DNA of 64,000 nt from an uncultured Verrucomicrobiales bacterium (GTDB lineage Bacteria; Verrucomicrobiota; Verrucomicrobiia; Verrucomicrobiales; DEV007), in the NCBI GenBank assembly GCA_937891465.1, contig CALAHF010000105.1:26653-90652 (forward strand), written 5' to 3'. Below, in pieces: positions 52,315 through 60,583 of the stretch. The number at the start of each line of letters is the position of its first letter. Position 1 is the first letter of the stretch. Position numbers and translations under genes: made by a program. The notes below the pieces were generated by a model that had not been told where the DNA came from, made no database searches, and worked only from the letters and a program-made list of their open reading frames with translations.

Positions 52315-53760
52315 ATGAACGAACCCAAAAACGAAAAACCTCCGATTGAGTCGAGTGCGACTCGTCGAAAATTTATTAAAGGAGCGGCTGTCGCTTCTGT
52401 CGCGGCGTCTACGCTTCCGGTTGAGTCCTACGCGCAAGTTGCCGGAAGTGACCAAGTCAAAGTCGGCATGATCGGCTGTGGTGGCCGAAATTCCGGTGCG
52501 ATTGTCCAGAACCTTACCGGATCTGACAACGCGCGTCTCGTGGCAATGGCGGATGCTTTTGAGGACAAAATCGATGGAACGGGCCCTCGTGGTTCTGGTC
52601 TTCCAAAAATTCAAGCGCAGCTCGATAAAGCGGGTAAGACGGATCAAATCGACGTGCCTAAGAGCCGTCAGTATGCCGGTTTTGATGCCTACAAGCAGGT
52701 CGTTGACGAGGTTGATCTCGTTTGTATCGCAACACCTCCAGGCTTTCGCCCAATCCACTTCGATTATGCAGTTTCTCAAGGAAAGCACGTTTTCATGGAG
52801 AAGCCGGTTTGTGTCGATGCATGGGGTTTCAACAAGATCGTTGAGTCTGCAAAGATTGCTGATCAGAAAAATCTTAAAGTTGTCGTTGGTCTCCAGCGTC
52901 ACTACGAGAAGGTTTACCTCGAGGCGTTCAAAAAAGTTCACGAAGAAGGTCTCATCGGTGAAATCATCGGAGCTCAGGTGTGGTGGAACGGCAACCGTCC
53001 ATGGATCATTGAGCGTCAGGAAGGCTGGAATGAAATGGAATATCAGATGCGTAACTGGTATCACTTCAACTGGTTGTGCGGCGATCACATCGCAGAGCAG
53101 CACGTTCACAACCTCGATGTCGTGAACTGGTTCCTCAGTGGGGATTCCAAGATGGGTGGCAATCCAATTTCTGCTTCAGGAATGGGCGGCCGTGCCGGAA
53201 CTGAGCCGCATTCAGTCGGTGAGATTTTCGATCACCACTACGTTGAATATCGCTACGGCAACGAGCACAACAACGTTGTGATGAACAGCCAGTGCCGTCA
53301 GATCAAAGGCTGCAAAAACAAGATCGGTGAAGAAATTCACGGATCAGAAGGTATTTTGCACCTCGCTTCTGGAAAAATCACCGACCTCAAGGGCGAAGTG
53401 AAATGGCAGTATCGCAAAGCGCGGACCGAGCCGAATCCCTACCAGAACGAGCACGACACGCTTCACAAGTGCATTGCTGACGATACTCCGATCAACAACG
53501 CTTACTACGGCGCGAAGAGTTCTTACACAGCTGTGCTTGGCCGCATGGCGACATACAGCGGTAAAGAAATCACCTGGGAAGAATCCACAAAATCAAACTT
53601 CTCGATTGCGCCTGATGCCTACGACTTCGGAGCAGAAGCACCCGTTCAGCCGAACGCAGCTGGAGACTACTACGTCGCCATTCCTGGAGAATACACGTTG
53701 CCTTGGGACTCCAAGCAGAACAATCCTGCACCTGCGAAAAAGAAGAAGAAAAAGGCGTAA
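52315..53760 (+). CDS. Gfo/Idh/MocA-family oxidoreductase, Tat-exported
   Basis: The 481-residue protein has a twin-arginine signal ATRRKFIKGAAVASVAAS (residues 15-32), then the NAD(P) site VKVGMIGCGGRNSGAIVQNL, VDLVCIATPPGFRPIHFDY and GKHVFMEKPVCVDAWGFNKI with the catalytic EKP lysine. The C-terminal domain includes NWLCGDHIAEQHVHNLDVVN, with the D and H residues of sugar dehydrogenases. It has a long C-terminal Lys-rich tail. Such exported members oxidise or interconvert sugars in Planctomycetes and Verrucomicrobia, often next to DUF1080 genes. It is 60 bp after that gene and followed by a clear terminator, so the two form an operon. Confidence 0.88.
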   Translation: MNEPKNEKPPIESSATRRKFIKGAAVASVAASTLPVESYAQVAGSDQVKVGMIGCGGRNSGAIVQNLTGSDNARLVAMADAFEDKIDGTGPRGSGLPKIQAQLDKAGKTDQIDVPKSRQYAGFDAYKQVVDEVDLVCIATPPGFRPIHFDYAVSQGKHVFMEKPVCVDAWGFNKIVESAKIADQKNLKVVVGLQRHYEKVYLEAFKKVHEEGLIGEIIGAQVWWNGNRPWIIERQEGWNEMEYQMRNWYHFNWLCGDHIAEQHVHNLDVVNWFLSGDSKMGGNPISASGMGGRAGTEPHSVGEIFDHHYVEYRYGNEHNNVVMNSQCRQIKGCKNKIGEEIHGSEGILHLASGKITDLKGEVKWQYRKARTEPNPYQNEHDTLHKCIADDTPINNAYYGAKSSYTAVLGRMATYSGKEITWEESTKSNFSIAPDAYDFGAEAPVQPNAAGDYYVAIPGEYTLPWDSKQNNPAPAKKKKKKA

Positions 53761-53811
53761 TTCGTCGCTTTTCTAAAATTTATTGAATCGCTTCTGCGAT
53801 TTTAATCGAAG

Positions 53812-53842
53812 ACGGCTCGCCACATCGGCGGGCCGTTTTTCG
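53812..53842 (+). terminator. rho-independent terminator after the oxidoreductase gene
   Basis: ACGGCTCGCC pairs with GGCGGGCCGT over ten positions (one wobble) with a 5-base loop, followed by TTTTT. It ends the plus-strand gene that stops at 53760. Confidence 0.85.
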
Positions 53843-53844
53843 TT

Positions 53845-53866
53845 GAGCCGACAGGGGATGCGTTCC
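53845..53866. repeat. dispersed AACAGGGT-family repeat, copy 9 (single, degraded)
   Basis: GAGCCGACAGGGGATGCGTTC matches the family with several changes. It directly follows the terminator. The remaining DNA of the 424-bp gap (53761-54184) has no supported gene; a 67-codon frame at 53898-54101 has no family likeness. Confidence 0.5.
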
Positions 53867-54107
53867 TCTAAAGTGTGAAAACAACACATGCATACGTTTG
53901 ATCTTTACACCTAAATTGGATCGAATCTATGGAAGCCCATCCCATCGTCGTTTTTCAGAACGTTTATCACCCGAAAACAGACTTTGGGTTCCAAGTATTA
54001 ATCAAATTGTTGCCAATGCGAACGCCCTGATCAACCGGAGTCATCAACCTCCGGATTTTGAGCAAAAATTATCGGTCGCAATCCCGATTGGCGTGAGATA
54101 GATTCCG

Positions 54108-54170
54108 CCCCCCCAATATTTTTGGGAGCAGGGTTCGGCTGCCTTTAGCGGTCGGCCCTCTTTTATTTTA
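54108..54170 (+). other. two hairpins in the leader of tig (possible terminator or attenuator)
   Basis: CCCAA/TTGGG forms a short first hairpin (about 54108-54126). A second one pairs AGGG...CGGC with GTCG...CCCT (54130-54159) and is followed by TCTTTTATTTTA. This could end an upstream transcript or act as an attenuator 15 bp before the trigger-factor start. Pairing in the second stem includes a wobble and unpaired bases. Confidence 0.4.
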
Positions 54171-54184
54171 CCAGAAACGCCCAC

Positions 54185-55570
54185 ATGAATATCGCCGTCG
54201 AACGCCTCCCGGATTGCAAAGCCAAACTGAACATCGAGATACCTTCCGATATCGTTGAAAAAGAACGCTCTGGATTGGTTGCGGCCTACACGGCGCAGGC
54301 TAAGTTGCCGGGCTACCGTCCTGGAAAGATTCCAAAAGCCGTCATCGAGAAGAAGTTCAAAAATCAGATCACTGAAGAACTCGAAGATCGTCTGATGCGT
54401 CAAGCGTGGGGTGAAGCTGACAAGCAGGAAAAACTCGGCATCCTCGGGATTTCCAGTGTGGAGAGCAAAACCTTCGAAGCGGATGGCTCTTTCGCGATCG
54501 CTGCCGAGGTAATCACTCAGCCTGAAGTTGCGCTTCCTGACTACAGTGATATTCCAGTCGAAGTCCCAAAAATCGTCGTAACGGACGAGCAGCTCGACAA
54601 CGTGTTCGAGCGGATGCAGCAGAATTTCGCCACGTTTGAAGTCGTTGAAGGACGCGCTCTCAAAGCAGGCGACATCGCGGTTGTTGAATACGAGGGTTCC
54701 ACGGACGGAGCTCCACTTGTGGACACCCTCGACGAAGCCAATGCGCAGCTCGGTAGTTCCGAAGAATATTGGATCAAAATTCCGGCTGAAGGCGAAGACG
54801 CGACGTTCCTCCCCGGTTTTGGTGAGCAGCTCGAAGGCCTCGAAGTTGGCGCTGAAAAAGATGTCGAGCTCACCTTGAGCGACGATTTCCAGATCGAAGC
54901 GCTTGCTGGAAAAACGGTCGTTTACAAAACCAAGGTCAAAGAAGTGAAGGAACAGGTTGTTCCACCTCTCGATGACGCGTTTGCGGAGAAAATTGAGCCA
55001 GGCAAAAACATCGAAGAAGTTCGCGCATCGATTAAAGAGCAGATGGAGGCCGAGCAGACCAATCAGCGTCAGGAAGTCATCACGAGCCAGATTTTGAGCC
55101 ACCTCACAGGTATGGCCGAATTCGAGGTGCCAGAGCACATCATCTTCAACGAGACTCAGCGTCAGGTGAACGAAATGGTTCAGCGCGGATATCAGCAGGG
55201 CATGGGCGAAGAGCAGATCGCTGAAAACCAACAGGCTATTCTCGATTCCGCAGAAGGACGCGCGAAATCAAGCGTCAAAGCTACCTTCCTCCTTGAAAAA
55301 ATCGGAGAGAAAGAAGGCCTCATCGTTTCCGATGACGAAGTCAGCCAGCAAGTCATGATGATGGCGGCGCAGCAGCAGCGCCCGATCAAAAAAGTGGCTC
55401 GCGAACTCCGTGACAAAAACGCTTTTCCAGAGATTCGTCACGACATCCTCATTTCCAAGGTTCTTGAATTCCTCAAGGGCAATGCTACGATTACAGAGGT
55501 CGATCCACCCGCTCCTGAAAAGGCCGAAGAAGCTTCCGAGGAGCCTTCCGAAGAAACGGCTGAAGCGTAA
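54185..55570 (+). CDS. tig: trigger factor
   Basis: The 461-residue protein has the ribosome-binding N-terminal domain with the signature LPGYRPGKIPKAVIEKKF, an FKBP-type PPIase domain (LKAGDIAVVEYEGSTDGAPL, FLPGFGEQLEGLEVGAEKDV), and the helical C-terminal chaperone domain (VPEHIIFNETQRQVNEMVQR). It is the usual ribosome-associated chaperone. The acidic Glu/Ala-rich tail (ASEEPSEETAEA) is longer than in E. coli. clpP follows after 53 bp, as in many bacteria; clpX does not follow. Confidence 0.96.
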   Translation: MNIAVERLPDCKAKLNIEIPSDIVEKERSGLVAAYTAQAKLPGYRPGKIPKAVIEKKFKNQITEELEDRLMRQAWGEADKQEKLGILGISSVESKTFEADGSFAIAAEVITQPEVALPDYSDIPVEVPKIVVTDEQLDNVFERMQQNFATFEVVEGRALKAGDIAVVEYEGSTDGAPLVDTLDEANAQLGSSEEYWIKIPAEGEDATFLPGFGEQLEGLEVGAEKDVELTLSDDFQIEALAGKTVVYKTKVKEVKEQVVPPLDDAFAEKIEPGKNIEEVRASIKEQMEAEQTNQRQEVITSQILSHLTGMAEFEVPEHIIFNETQRQVNEMVQRGYQQGMGEEQIAENQQAILDSAEGRAKSSVKATFLLEKIGEKEGLIVSDDEVSQQVMMMAAQQQRPIKKVARELRDKNAFPEIRHDILISKVLEFLKGNATITEVDPPAPEKAEEASEEPSEETAEA

Positions 55571-55623
55571 ACTTTTGAACGAAAAACCGTCTTCCGTAGT
55601 CTTACTTAAACCTACCGAATTTT

Positions 55624-56301
55624 ATGTACCAAGAAATTTCTCCAAATCTCCCGCCACACCTTCAGGATCGCATTAGCCAGCCCATTGAGGGCGTGCAGAT
55701 CGTCGAAAAAGAGGGAAATCAGATGATCAGCTTCGATCTGATCTCGCGGTTGATGAAGGACCGGATCATTTTCATCGGTGAGCAAATCAGTGACCCGCTC
55801 GCCAACTACGTCATCGCCCAGATGCTGTATTTGCAGATGAGCGATCCGAACAAGGACATCAACGTTTACATCAACAGCCCCGGCGGTTCTGTAACCGCTG
55901 GCCTCGCGATTTACGACACGATGCAATTTCTCACCTGCGATGTGAACACCTACTGCATGGGCATGGCCGCAAGCATGGGAGCTGTTCTTCTCGCAGCGGG
56001 AACAAAAGGCAAGCGATACGCGCTTCCAAATTCACACATCATGATTCACCAGGTTTCCGGTGGCGCGCAGGGAACTGCCTCTGACGTCGAGCGGACTGTT
56101 GAGTTCATGTATTCGTTGAAGAAAAAGCTCAACGTCATCCTGGCAGATCACTGCGGTAAAACGCCTGAAGACATCTCCAGAGACGCTGATCGCGACAATT
56201 ACATGACCGCTGAAGAAGCTTGCGCTTATGGTCTTGTCGACAAAGTTCTGACGAATAAGAAAGAGTCTGACGACAAAGACGAGAAGAAAAAGAAAGACTG
56301 A
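55624..56301 (+). CDS. clpP: ATP-dependent Clp protease proteolytic subunit
   Basis: The 225-residue serine protease has the catalytic Ser117 in YCMGMAASMGAVLLAAG, His142 in PNSHIMIHQVSGGAQG, and an Asp in EDISRDADRDNYMTAEEA. The N-terminal propeptide is short and the C-terminal tail is Lys/Asp-rich (ESDDKDEKKKKD). ClpP forms a two-ring chamber and degrades substrates fed by ClpX or ClpA. No clpX follows in this window. Repeat copy 10 lies between it and the convergent neighbour. Confidence 0.96.
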   Translation: MYQEISPNLPPHLQDRISQPIEGVQIVEKEGNQMISFDLISRLMKDRIIFIGEQISDPLANYVIAQMLYLQMSDPNKDINVYINSPGGSVTAGLAIYDTMQFLTCDVNTYCMGMAASMGAVLLAAGTKGKRYALPNSHIMIHQVSGGAQGTASDVERTVEFMYSLKKKLNVILADHCGKTPEDISRDADRDNYMTAEEACAYGLVDKVLTNKKESDDKDEKKKKD

Positions 56302-56335
56302 TTCTTTCGGTTTTTCTTTCTAAATCGTTTTCTAC

Positions 56336-56379
56336 GATCGAATAGGGTTGGTTCATCGAACAGACCCTGTTGGTTCGAA
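56336..56379. repeat. dispersed AACAGGGT-family repeat, copy 10 (inverted pair)
   Basis: CGATCGAATAGGGTTGGTTC, then CGAACAGACCCTGTTGGTTC after a shared AT. The cores are inverted. It lies between clpP and the convergent lipoprotein gene, with the lipoprotein stop 10 bp further. Confidence 0.8.
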
Positions 56380-56388
56380 AGGCACACT

Positions 56389-57135
56389 TTACGGTGCTGG
56401 AACTGCCTTTGGCGAAACCTTGTATTTTGAAGGCGGCGGATCATTGAAGCCTGTTGCCAGTGCTCGTGCTTCTTTCTCCGTGAAGTTTCCTGTAATTCGG
56501 CATCCGTTGCTAAAGGGCTCATTGATGTTCGGGGCACTTAAAACGTGATCATTCAAAACGATCGCGACCAATTTGTTTCGATTCGCGGTTGTGAACGCGA
56601 GCATTTTTTTCGCTCCGGTTGGTGAGAAATCTACAATGATCTCCCAGCCGTTTGAACCATGCAAATGCCGCGCCGATTTTATTTCCTTCGAGGTAATCAC
56701 GGAGGTTGATTTTATGATCAGGTATTCACCAGGCCGGTCGCGATACGGCAGCGCAGTGTGATCAGTAATTGTTTTTGTCCCCATGGCGATCGCTTTCGCT
56801 TCTTCCTGAGTTCCTTTTTTCGCGGCGTGCATCCCAAGTCCGGTGGCTTTGAGACCTTCCCACGATTCCAAAGCTGCCCGAACTTCTCCCAGGGCAGACA
56901 AAGGAATTTCAATGGTGAGAGCTTTCCCGCCAGATACAACCTCGACATTTCCTTTTTTACGATTGGTCTCTTTCACAAAATCCCGAAGCCATGTCTCCAT
57001 CAGTTTTGTGTCTTCCACTTCCTCGAGAAAGGTAATTTCGACGGTGGTTTTTGGTCCGGTGTCTTTCTGGCTGCACGATTGCAAAAACAAGCTGCCGATG
57101 AGCAGTAAAGCCGATGCTGCAATTTTAGGATTCAT
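56389..57135 (-). CDS. lipoprotein with SecD P1-head-like domain
   Basis: The 248-residue protein has a lipoprotein signal with LFLQSC (Cys21). The last 100 residues match the head subdomain of SecD: EIIVDFSPTGAKKMLAFTTA, NKLVAIVLNDHVLSAPNINE and CRITGNFTEKEARALATGF are close to the SecD pattern GAKKFxxxTxxNxGxxLAIVLDxxVxSAPxI and GxFTxxEAxxLA. The usual SecD transmembrane part is absent, so it is a detached head domain anchored as a lipoprotein. Its function is unknown; a role in protein export or folding is conjecture. Confidence 0.75.
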   Translation of the reverse strand: MNPKIAASALLLIGSLFLQSCSQKDTGPKTTVEITFLEEVEDTKLMETWLRDFVKETNRKKGNVEVVSGGKALTIEIPLSALGEVRAALESWEGLKATGLGMHAAKKGTQEEAKAIAMGTKTITDHTALPYRDRPGEYLIIKSTSVITSKEIKSARHLHGSNGWEIIVDFSPTGAKKMLAFTTANRNKLVAIVLNDHVLSAPNINEPFSNGCRITGNFTEKEARALATGFNDPPPSKYKVSPKAVPAP

Positions 57136-57182
57136 TTCAACAGAGTGAAGAATCTGATTGGGAACTTCAATCGTTTTTGCCC

Positions 57183-57842
57183 TTATTCGATTCCCAAATG
57201 CTTTTTAGCACGCTCCCAATCCTCGATGGTATCCACGTCATTTCGCTTATTGAGCAACGCGACATCTTTTCCGGCTGATTGAGCCCTTTTCAGGCTCTCT
57301 GAAAGCGTCTCTTCACTACTCCACGGAATATCGGTGAAGATTTCGGGCGCGAGGCTGCGCGCTCCTACAAGGTAGTAGCCGCCATCAAAGGTTGGGCCAA
57401 ATACAAGATCCTGTTTTTCCAAAGCGGCCCAGGTTTCTGAAATTGTCGATGGAGTGATTTCCACGCAATCGGTTCCAATCGCTGCGGAAAATCCATCCGG
57501 GGAGTCATTCAACGCTCCGTGAACCGCGGTTTGAAGTCGATCACCCAGATCTCCCTGCGATTGCGGATGAAAGGTAATCGCGATCGATTCGGGGAATTGA
57601 TCCAAATCGGGCTTGAGCCACTCCCGCGTTTTAGCCTCAGCTTTAGGCGGATCGTAGGTCACGCGAAGCTCGTCGAAATCAGACTGCGAAAGGACTTTGA
57701 GCACATTTGAAACAAGCGATTGGTAAATTGTCGCCGCTTGCTCGCCGGAATCCTCGCCTTCCAAACCGGCTGCGAGACGGGTTTTTACCCTCCCAGCCAC
57801 GGGAAATTTCAGGAAAACGACAATGGTGCGATGAGGGGCCAT
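57183..57842 (-). CDS. DUF2064/TIGR04282 glycosyltransferase-like protein
   Basis: The 219-residue protein starts APHRTIVVFLKFPVAGRVKT and continues with the family signature FHPQSQGDLGDRLQTAVHGA, AAIGTDCVEITPSTISETWA and LVFGPTFDGGYYLVGARSL. These match the GT-A-like family once called arsenosugar biosynthesis glycosyltransferases, though most members have no known link to arsenic. The D in IGTDC is the metal site. Next to it the lipoprotein gene follows after 47 bp. Confidence 0.82.
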   Translation of the reverse strand: MAPHRTIVVFLKFPVAGRVKTRLAAGLEGEDSGEQAATIYQSLVSNVLKVLSQSDFDELRVTYDPPKAEAKTREWLKPDLDQFPESIAITFHPQSQGDLGDRLQTAVHGALNDSPDGFSAAIGTDCVEITPSTISETWAALEKQDLVFGPTFDGGYYLVGARSLAPEIFTDIPWSSEETLSESLKRAQSAGKDVALLNKRNDVDTIEDWERAKKHLGIE

Positions 57843-57974
57843 ATTAAAAATATTTAAGAGATCTAAGATATTCGTTGAACTAAATAGTGGCTACGGTTAT
57901 TATTTTTGTTCCGAAATACACGTTTGTTCCGGTTTTTATAATTTTCAGACCGCTTTTTTGCAATTCTTCCCATC

Positions 57975-60527
57975 ATGGCCGCTAAGACTTCCCAAAGCAA
58001 GACTCCCCCGAAAAAGCGGGCGAGTGCGCCTACGAGTCGAAAGCGGACCGCAAAACCGAAGCGTTCTCAGGATGCCCCGGCAGGTCCTTACCCTTATCAT
58101 GAGGGTATCGCGATCGCCTTGGGAGGACTGGCAATCATGTTTTTTCTGGCGTTGGTTTCGTATTCTCCGCGAGATCTTCCGAGTTGGGTTCCATTTTCGA
58201 TGACGGCCGGGAGCGACGAGGTTTTGAACAATTTTATCGGGCCTATGGGGGCAGTGATGGCTGGCTATGCCTACTTTTTCTTCGGCGCAGCGTGTTATTT
58301 GATTCCAGCGATTATCGCTTGGTGGGGTGTCCAAGTCTTGACCGGTGCGCGGGTATTTAACCTTCGAAATGTCGGAGCGTTACTCGCCCTGATTTCTGCC
58401 GCGGCTTGTTTGATCGAATACCAGACGTTTTTTTTCAACGACTGGCCGCTTCGATATAATCTGCCAAGCAGCTCGGGTGGCTTCATCGGCTATGGGATTG
58501 GCGCTGGAGTTTTTGAACGTTTTATGGGCACCGTCGGCTCATTCTTGATCATGGTGATCGGCTATTTTATCTCGTTGATTATTCTCACGGGAATTCATCC
58601 GTTTCAGTTTGCGAAGCTGGTTCGCAGTCGAATCGCCCAGAAAATGGAAGAGCGCCGTTTTTACAACGACGCTGCCGCCGAGGAAACTTACAATCCGGCT
58701 CCCACCGCACGAGCCAGTGCGACGGGCCCTCGTAAAAAGCCTCAGTCCGTTCCGAAAAAAGACCCGGTAACCGATGAAGATGGGGTCCAGGGAATGCTCC
58801 CACTCGAAGCAGACACACCCCCGCCACAGATTATTGACGCGTCTCAGCGGAAAAAGCGGGGTGAGGAATCTGCTATGAAGGTGGTAGAAGAAATTGCCTG
58901 CCCATTGAATCAAGGCCGGCGTTTTGATGGCTATCAGTTGCCAACACTCTATCTTTTGGAATACCCGGAAGAAAACGAAGAGTCGGCAACTGATCACGCG
59001 GTTCTGATGGACACACAGAAGATGATCGTCAGCACGCTCGATACCTTTGGAGTTGAAGTGAAGCCGGGTGACATCACAAAAGGTCCGACGATTACTCGAT
59101 ACGAAGTTTATCCAAAACCGGGCCTGCGAGTAAATAAAATCACCGCACTGGAGGCTGATTTGGCCCGCGCGACGCGTGCTGAGCGAATTAATATCCTGGC
59201 TCCGATTCCTGGTAAAGACACCGTGGGTATCGAAATCGCCAACTCGGACAAAGTGGTTGTGGCGCTTCGCGAGTTGTTCGAAGACGATGCTTTTCGCAAG
59301 TCGGATCACAAGCTGCCATTGGCACTTGGCAAAGACGTTTACGGCCGGACGATTGTTGGTGATCTGGCGAAAATGCCTCACCTCCTCGTCGCTGGCGCGA
59401 CTGGTTCCGGTAAAAGTGTCTGTATCAACAGCATCATTGCGAGTTTGCTGTTCCGCTTCTCGCCGGATGATCTGAAGTTCATCATGATCGACCCGAAGGT
59501 GGTTGAAATGCAACTCTACAACTCACTGCCACACATGGTGGTTCCGGTGGTGACTGATCCGAAAAAAGTGCTCCTCGCGCTTCGGTGGGTTATCAACGAA
59601 ATGGAGCGCCGTTACAAGGTGTTCGCGAAATATGGCTCGCGAAATTTCGATGGTTTCAACGGTTTGGTCCGCAAAAAGCAGCAGGAGAGCGCTGATTCGG
59701 AAATGGCTGAAAAGCTCGAAGAAGAATTGGCGACACATCATGTGAAAATCGGTGATGATGTAATTGATGACGGTGCTCTGGGTAAAAATGATCTCACTGG
59801 AACCCGGAATGTGACACCAGCCTCTGAGCGAGCCAAAGCTTTCGAAGAGAGCGAAGACATGGCGCATACGTTGCCATACATCGTGGTGATCATTGACGAG
59901 CTTGCTGACCTCATGCAGACCGCTCCGGCGGACGTTGAGACCGGTATTTCCCGGATCGCTCAGAAAGCCCGTGCAGCTGGAATTCACCTGATCGTCGCGA
60001 CGCAGACCCCGCGGGCTGACGTTGTTACTGGTGTCATCAAAGCGAACATTCCTTCCCGTGTCGCGTTTCAGGTTTCATCAAAAATCGATTCCCGAGTCAT
60101 TTTGGACAATTCCGGTGCGGAAAATCTCGTTGGTAAGGGTGACATGCTCTTCCTTCCTCCTGGTAGCGCCCAGCTTATCCGCGCTCAGGGTGCATTTCTT
60201 TCCGACGAAGAGGCACAATCCATTGTCGATGCCTGCGCAGCTCAGGGCGAGCCCCAGTTTGCTCCCGATGCACAGGAACAGATTGAATCCGGCGGTTCCG
60301 GCGATGAAGACGTGACCGAAGCAGAAGAAGAATTGATCGAGAAATGTCTCGAAATCATCTACGCCGATAAAAAAGCTTCAACGTCTCACCTGCAAAGGCG
60401 TCTAAGACTTGGTTACAATCGTGCTGCCCGAGTGATGGATATTTTGGAACAACGCGGAATCATTGCTCCCGGAGACGGCGCAAAACCGCGTGAAATATTG
60501 GGCGATCTTTCAGACGATTTTGAGTAG
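57975..60527 (+). CDS. ftsK: DNA translocase FtsK
   Basis: The 850-residue protein has a basic N-terminal tail, four to five membrane helices (about 42-200), a short linker, the alpha-beta domains starting QGRRFDGYQLPTLYLLEYPE, Walker A LLVAGATGSGKSVCINSI (about 470-487), Walker B YIVVIIDELADLM (about 635-647), and the DNA-binding gamma domain at the end (EKCLEIIYADKKASTSHLQR, YNRAARVMDILEQRGIIAPG). It pumps chromosomal DNA at the septum and activates Xer recombination at dif. The linker is much shorter than in E. coli. A charged insertion of about 60 residues lies between Walker A and B. Confidence 0.95.
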   Translation: MAAKTSQSKTPPKKRASAPTSRKRTAKPKRSQDAPAGPYPYHEGIAIALGGLAIMFFLALVSYSPRDLPSWVPFSMTAGSDEVLNNFIGPMGAVMAGYAYFFFGAACYLIPAIIAWWGVQVLTGARVFNLRNVGALLALISAAACLIEYQTFFFNDWPLRYNLPSSSGGFIGYGIGAGVFERFMGTVGSFLIMVIGYFISLIILTGIHPFQFAKLVRSRIAQKMEERRFYNDAAAEETYNPAPTARASATGPRKKPQSVPKKDPVTDEDGVQGMLPLEADTPPPQIIDASQRKKRGEESAMKVVEEIACPLNQGRRFDGYQLPTLYLLEYPEENEESATDHAVLMDTQKMIVSTLDTFGVEVKPGDITKGPTITRYEVYPKPGLRVNKITALEADLARATRAERINILAPIPGKDTVGIEIANSDKVVVALRELFEDDAFRKSDHKLPLALGKDVYGRTIVGDLAKMPHLLVAGATGSGKSVCINSIIASLLFRFSPDDLKFIMIDPKVVEMQLYNSLPHMVVPVVTDPKKVLLALRWVINEMERRYKVFAKYGSRNFDGFNGLVRKKQQESADSEMAEKLEEELATHHVKIGDDVIDDGALGKNDLTGTRNVTPASERAKAFEESEDMAHTLPYIVVIIDELADLMQTAPADVETGISRIAQKARAAGIHLIVATQTPRADVVTGVIKANIPSRVAFQVSSKIDSRVILDNSGAENLVGKGDMLFLPPGSAQLIRAQGAFLSDEEAQSIVDACAAQGEPQFAPDAQEQIESGGSGDEDVTEAEEELIEKCLEIIYADKKASTSHLQRRLRLGYNRAARVMDILEQRGIIAPGDGAKPREILGDLSDDFE

Positions 60528-60583
60528 CATTTCCCCCAGTGGATTGTAACTGTTGGGGTTAGACTTAAAAACGAATTTGGGAA

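Noticed and set aside
52288..53109. 273-codon minus-strand frame opposite the Gfo/Idh/MocA gene
   Set aside because: Shadow of the oxidoreductase gene, which has clear motifs.
53898..54101. 67-codon open frame before tig
   Set aside because: No family likeness, no ribosome site, and it overlaps a hairpin leader and a stretch of spacer.
54044..55231. 395-codon minus-strand frame opposite tig
   Set aside because: Phe/Leu-rich mirror of the trigger-factor reading frame; no family likeness.
58539..59513. 324-codon minus-strand frame opposite ftsK
   Set aside because: Its translation is Arg/His-rich without motifs, and the plus strand encodes a clear FtsK.
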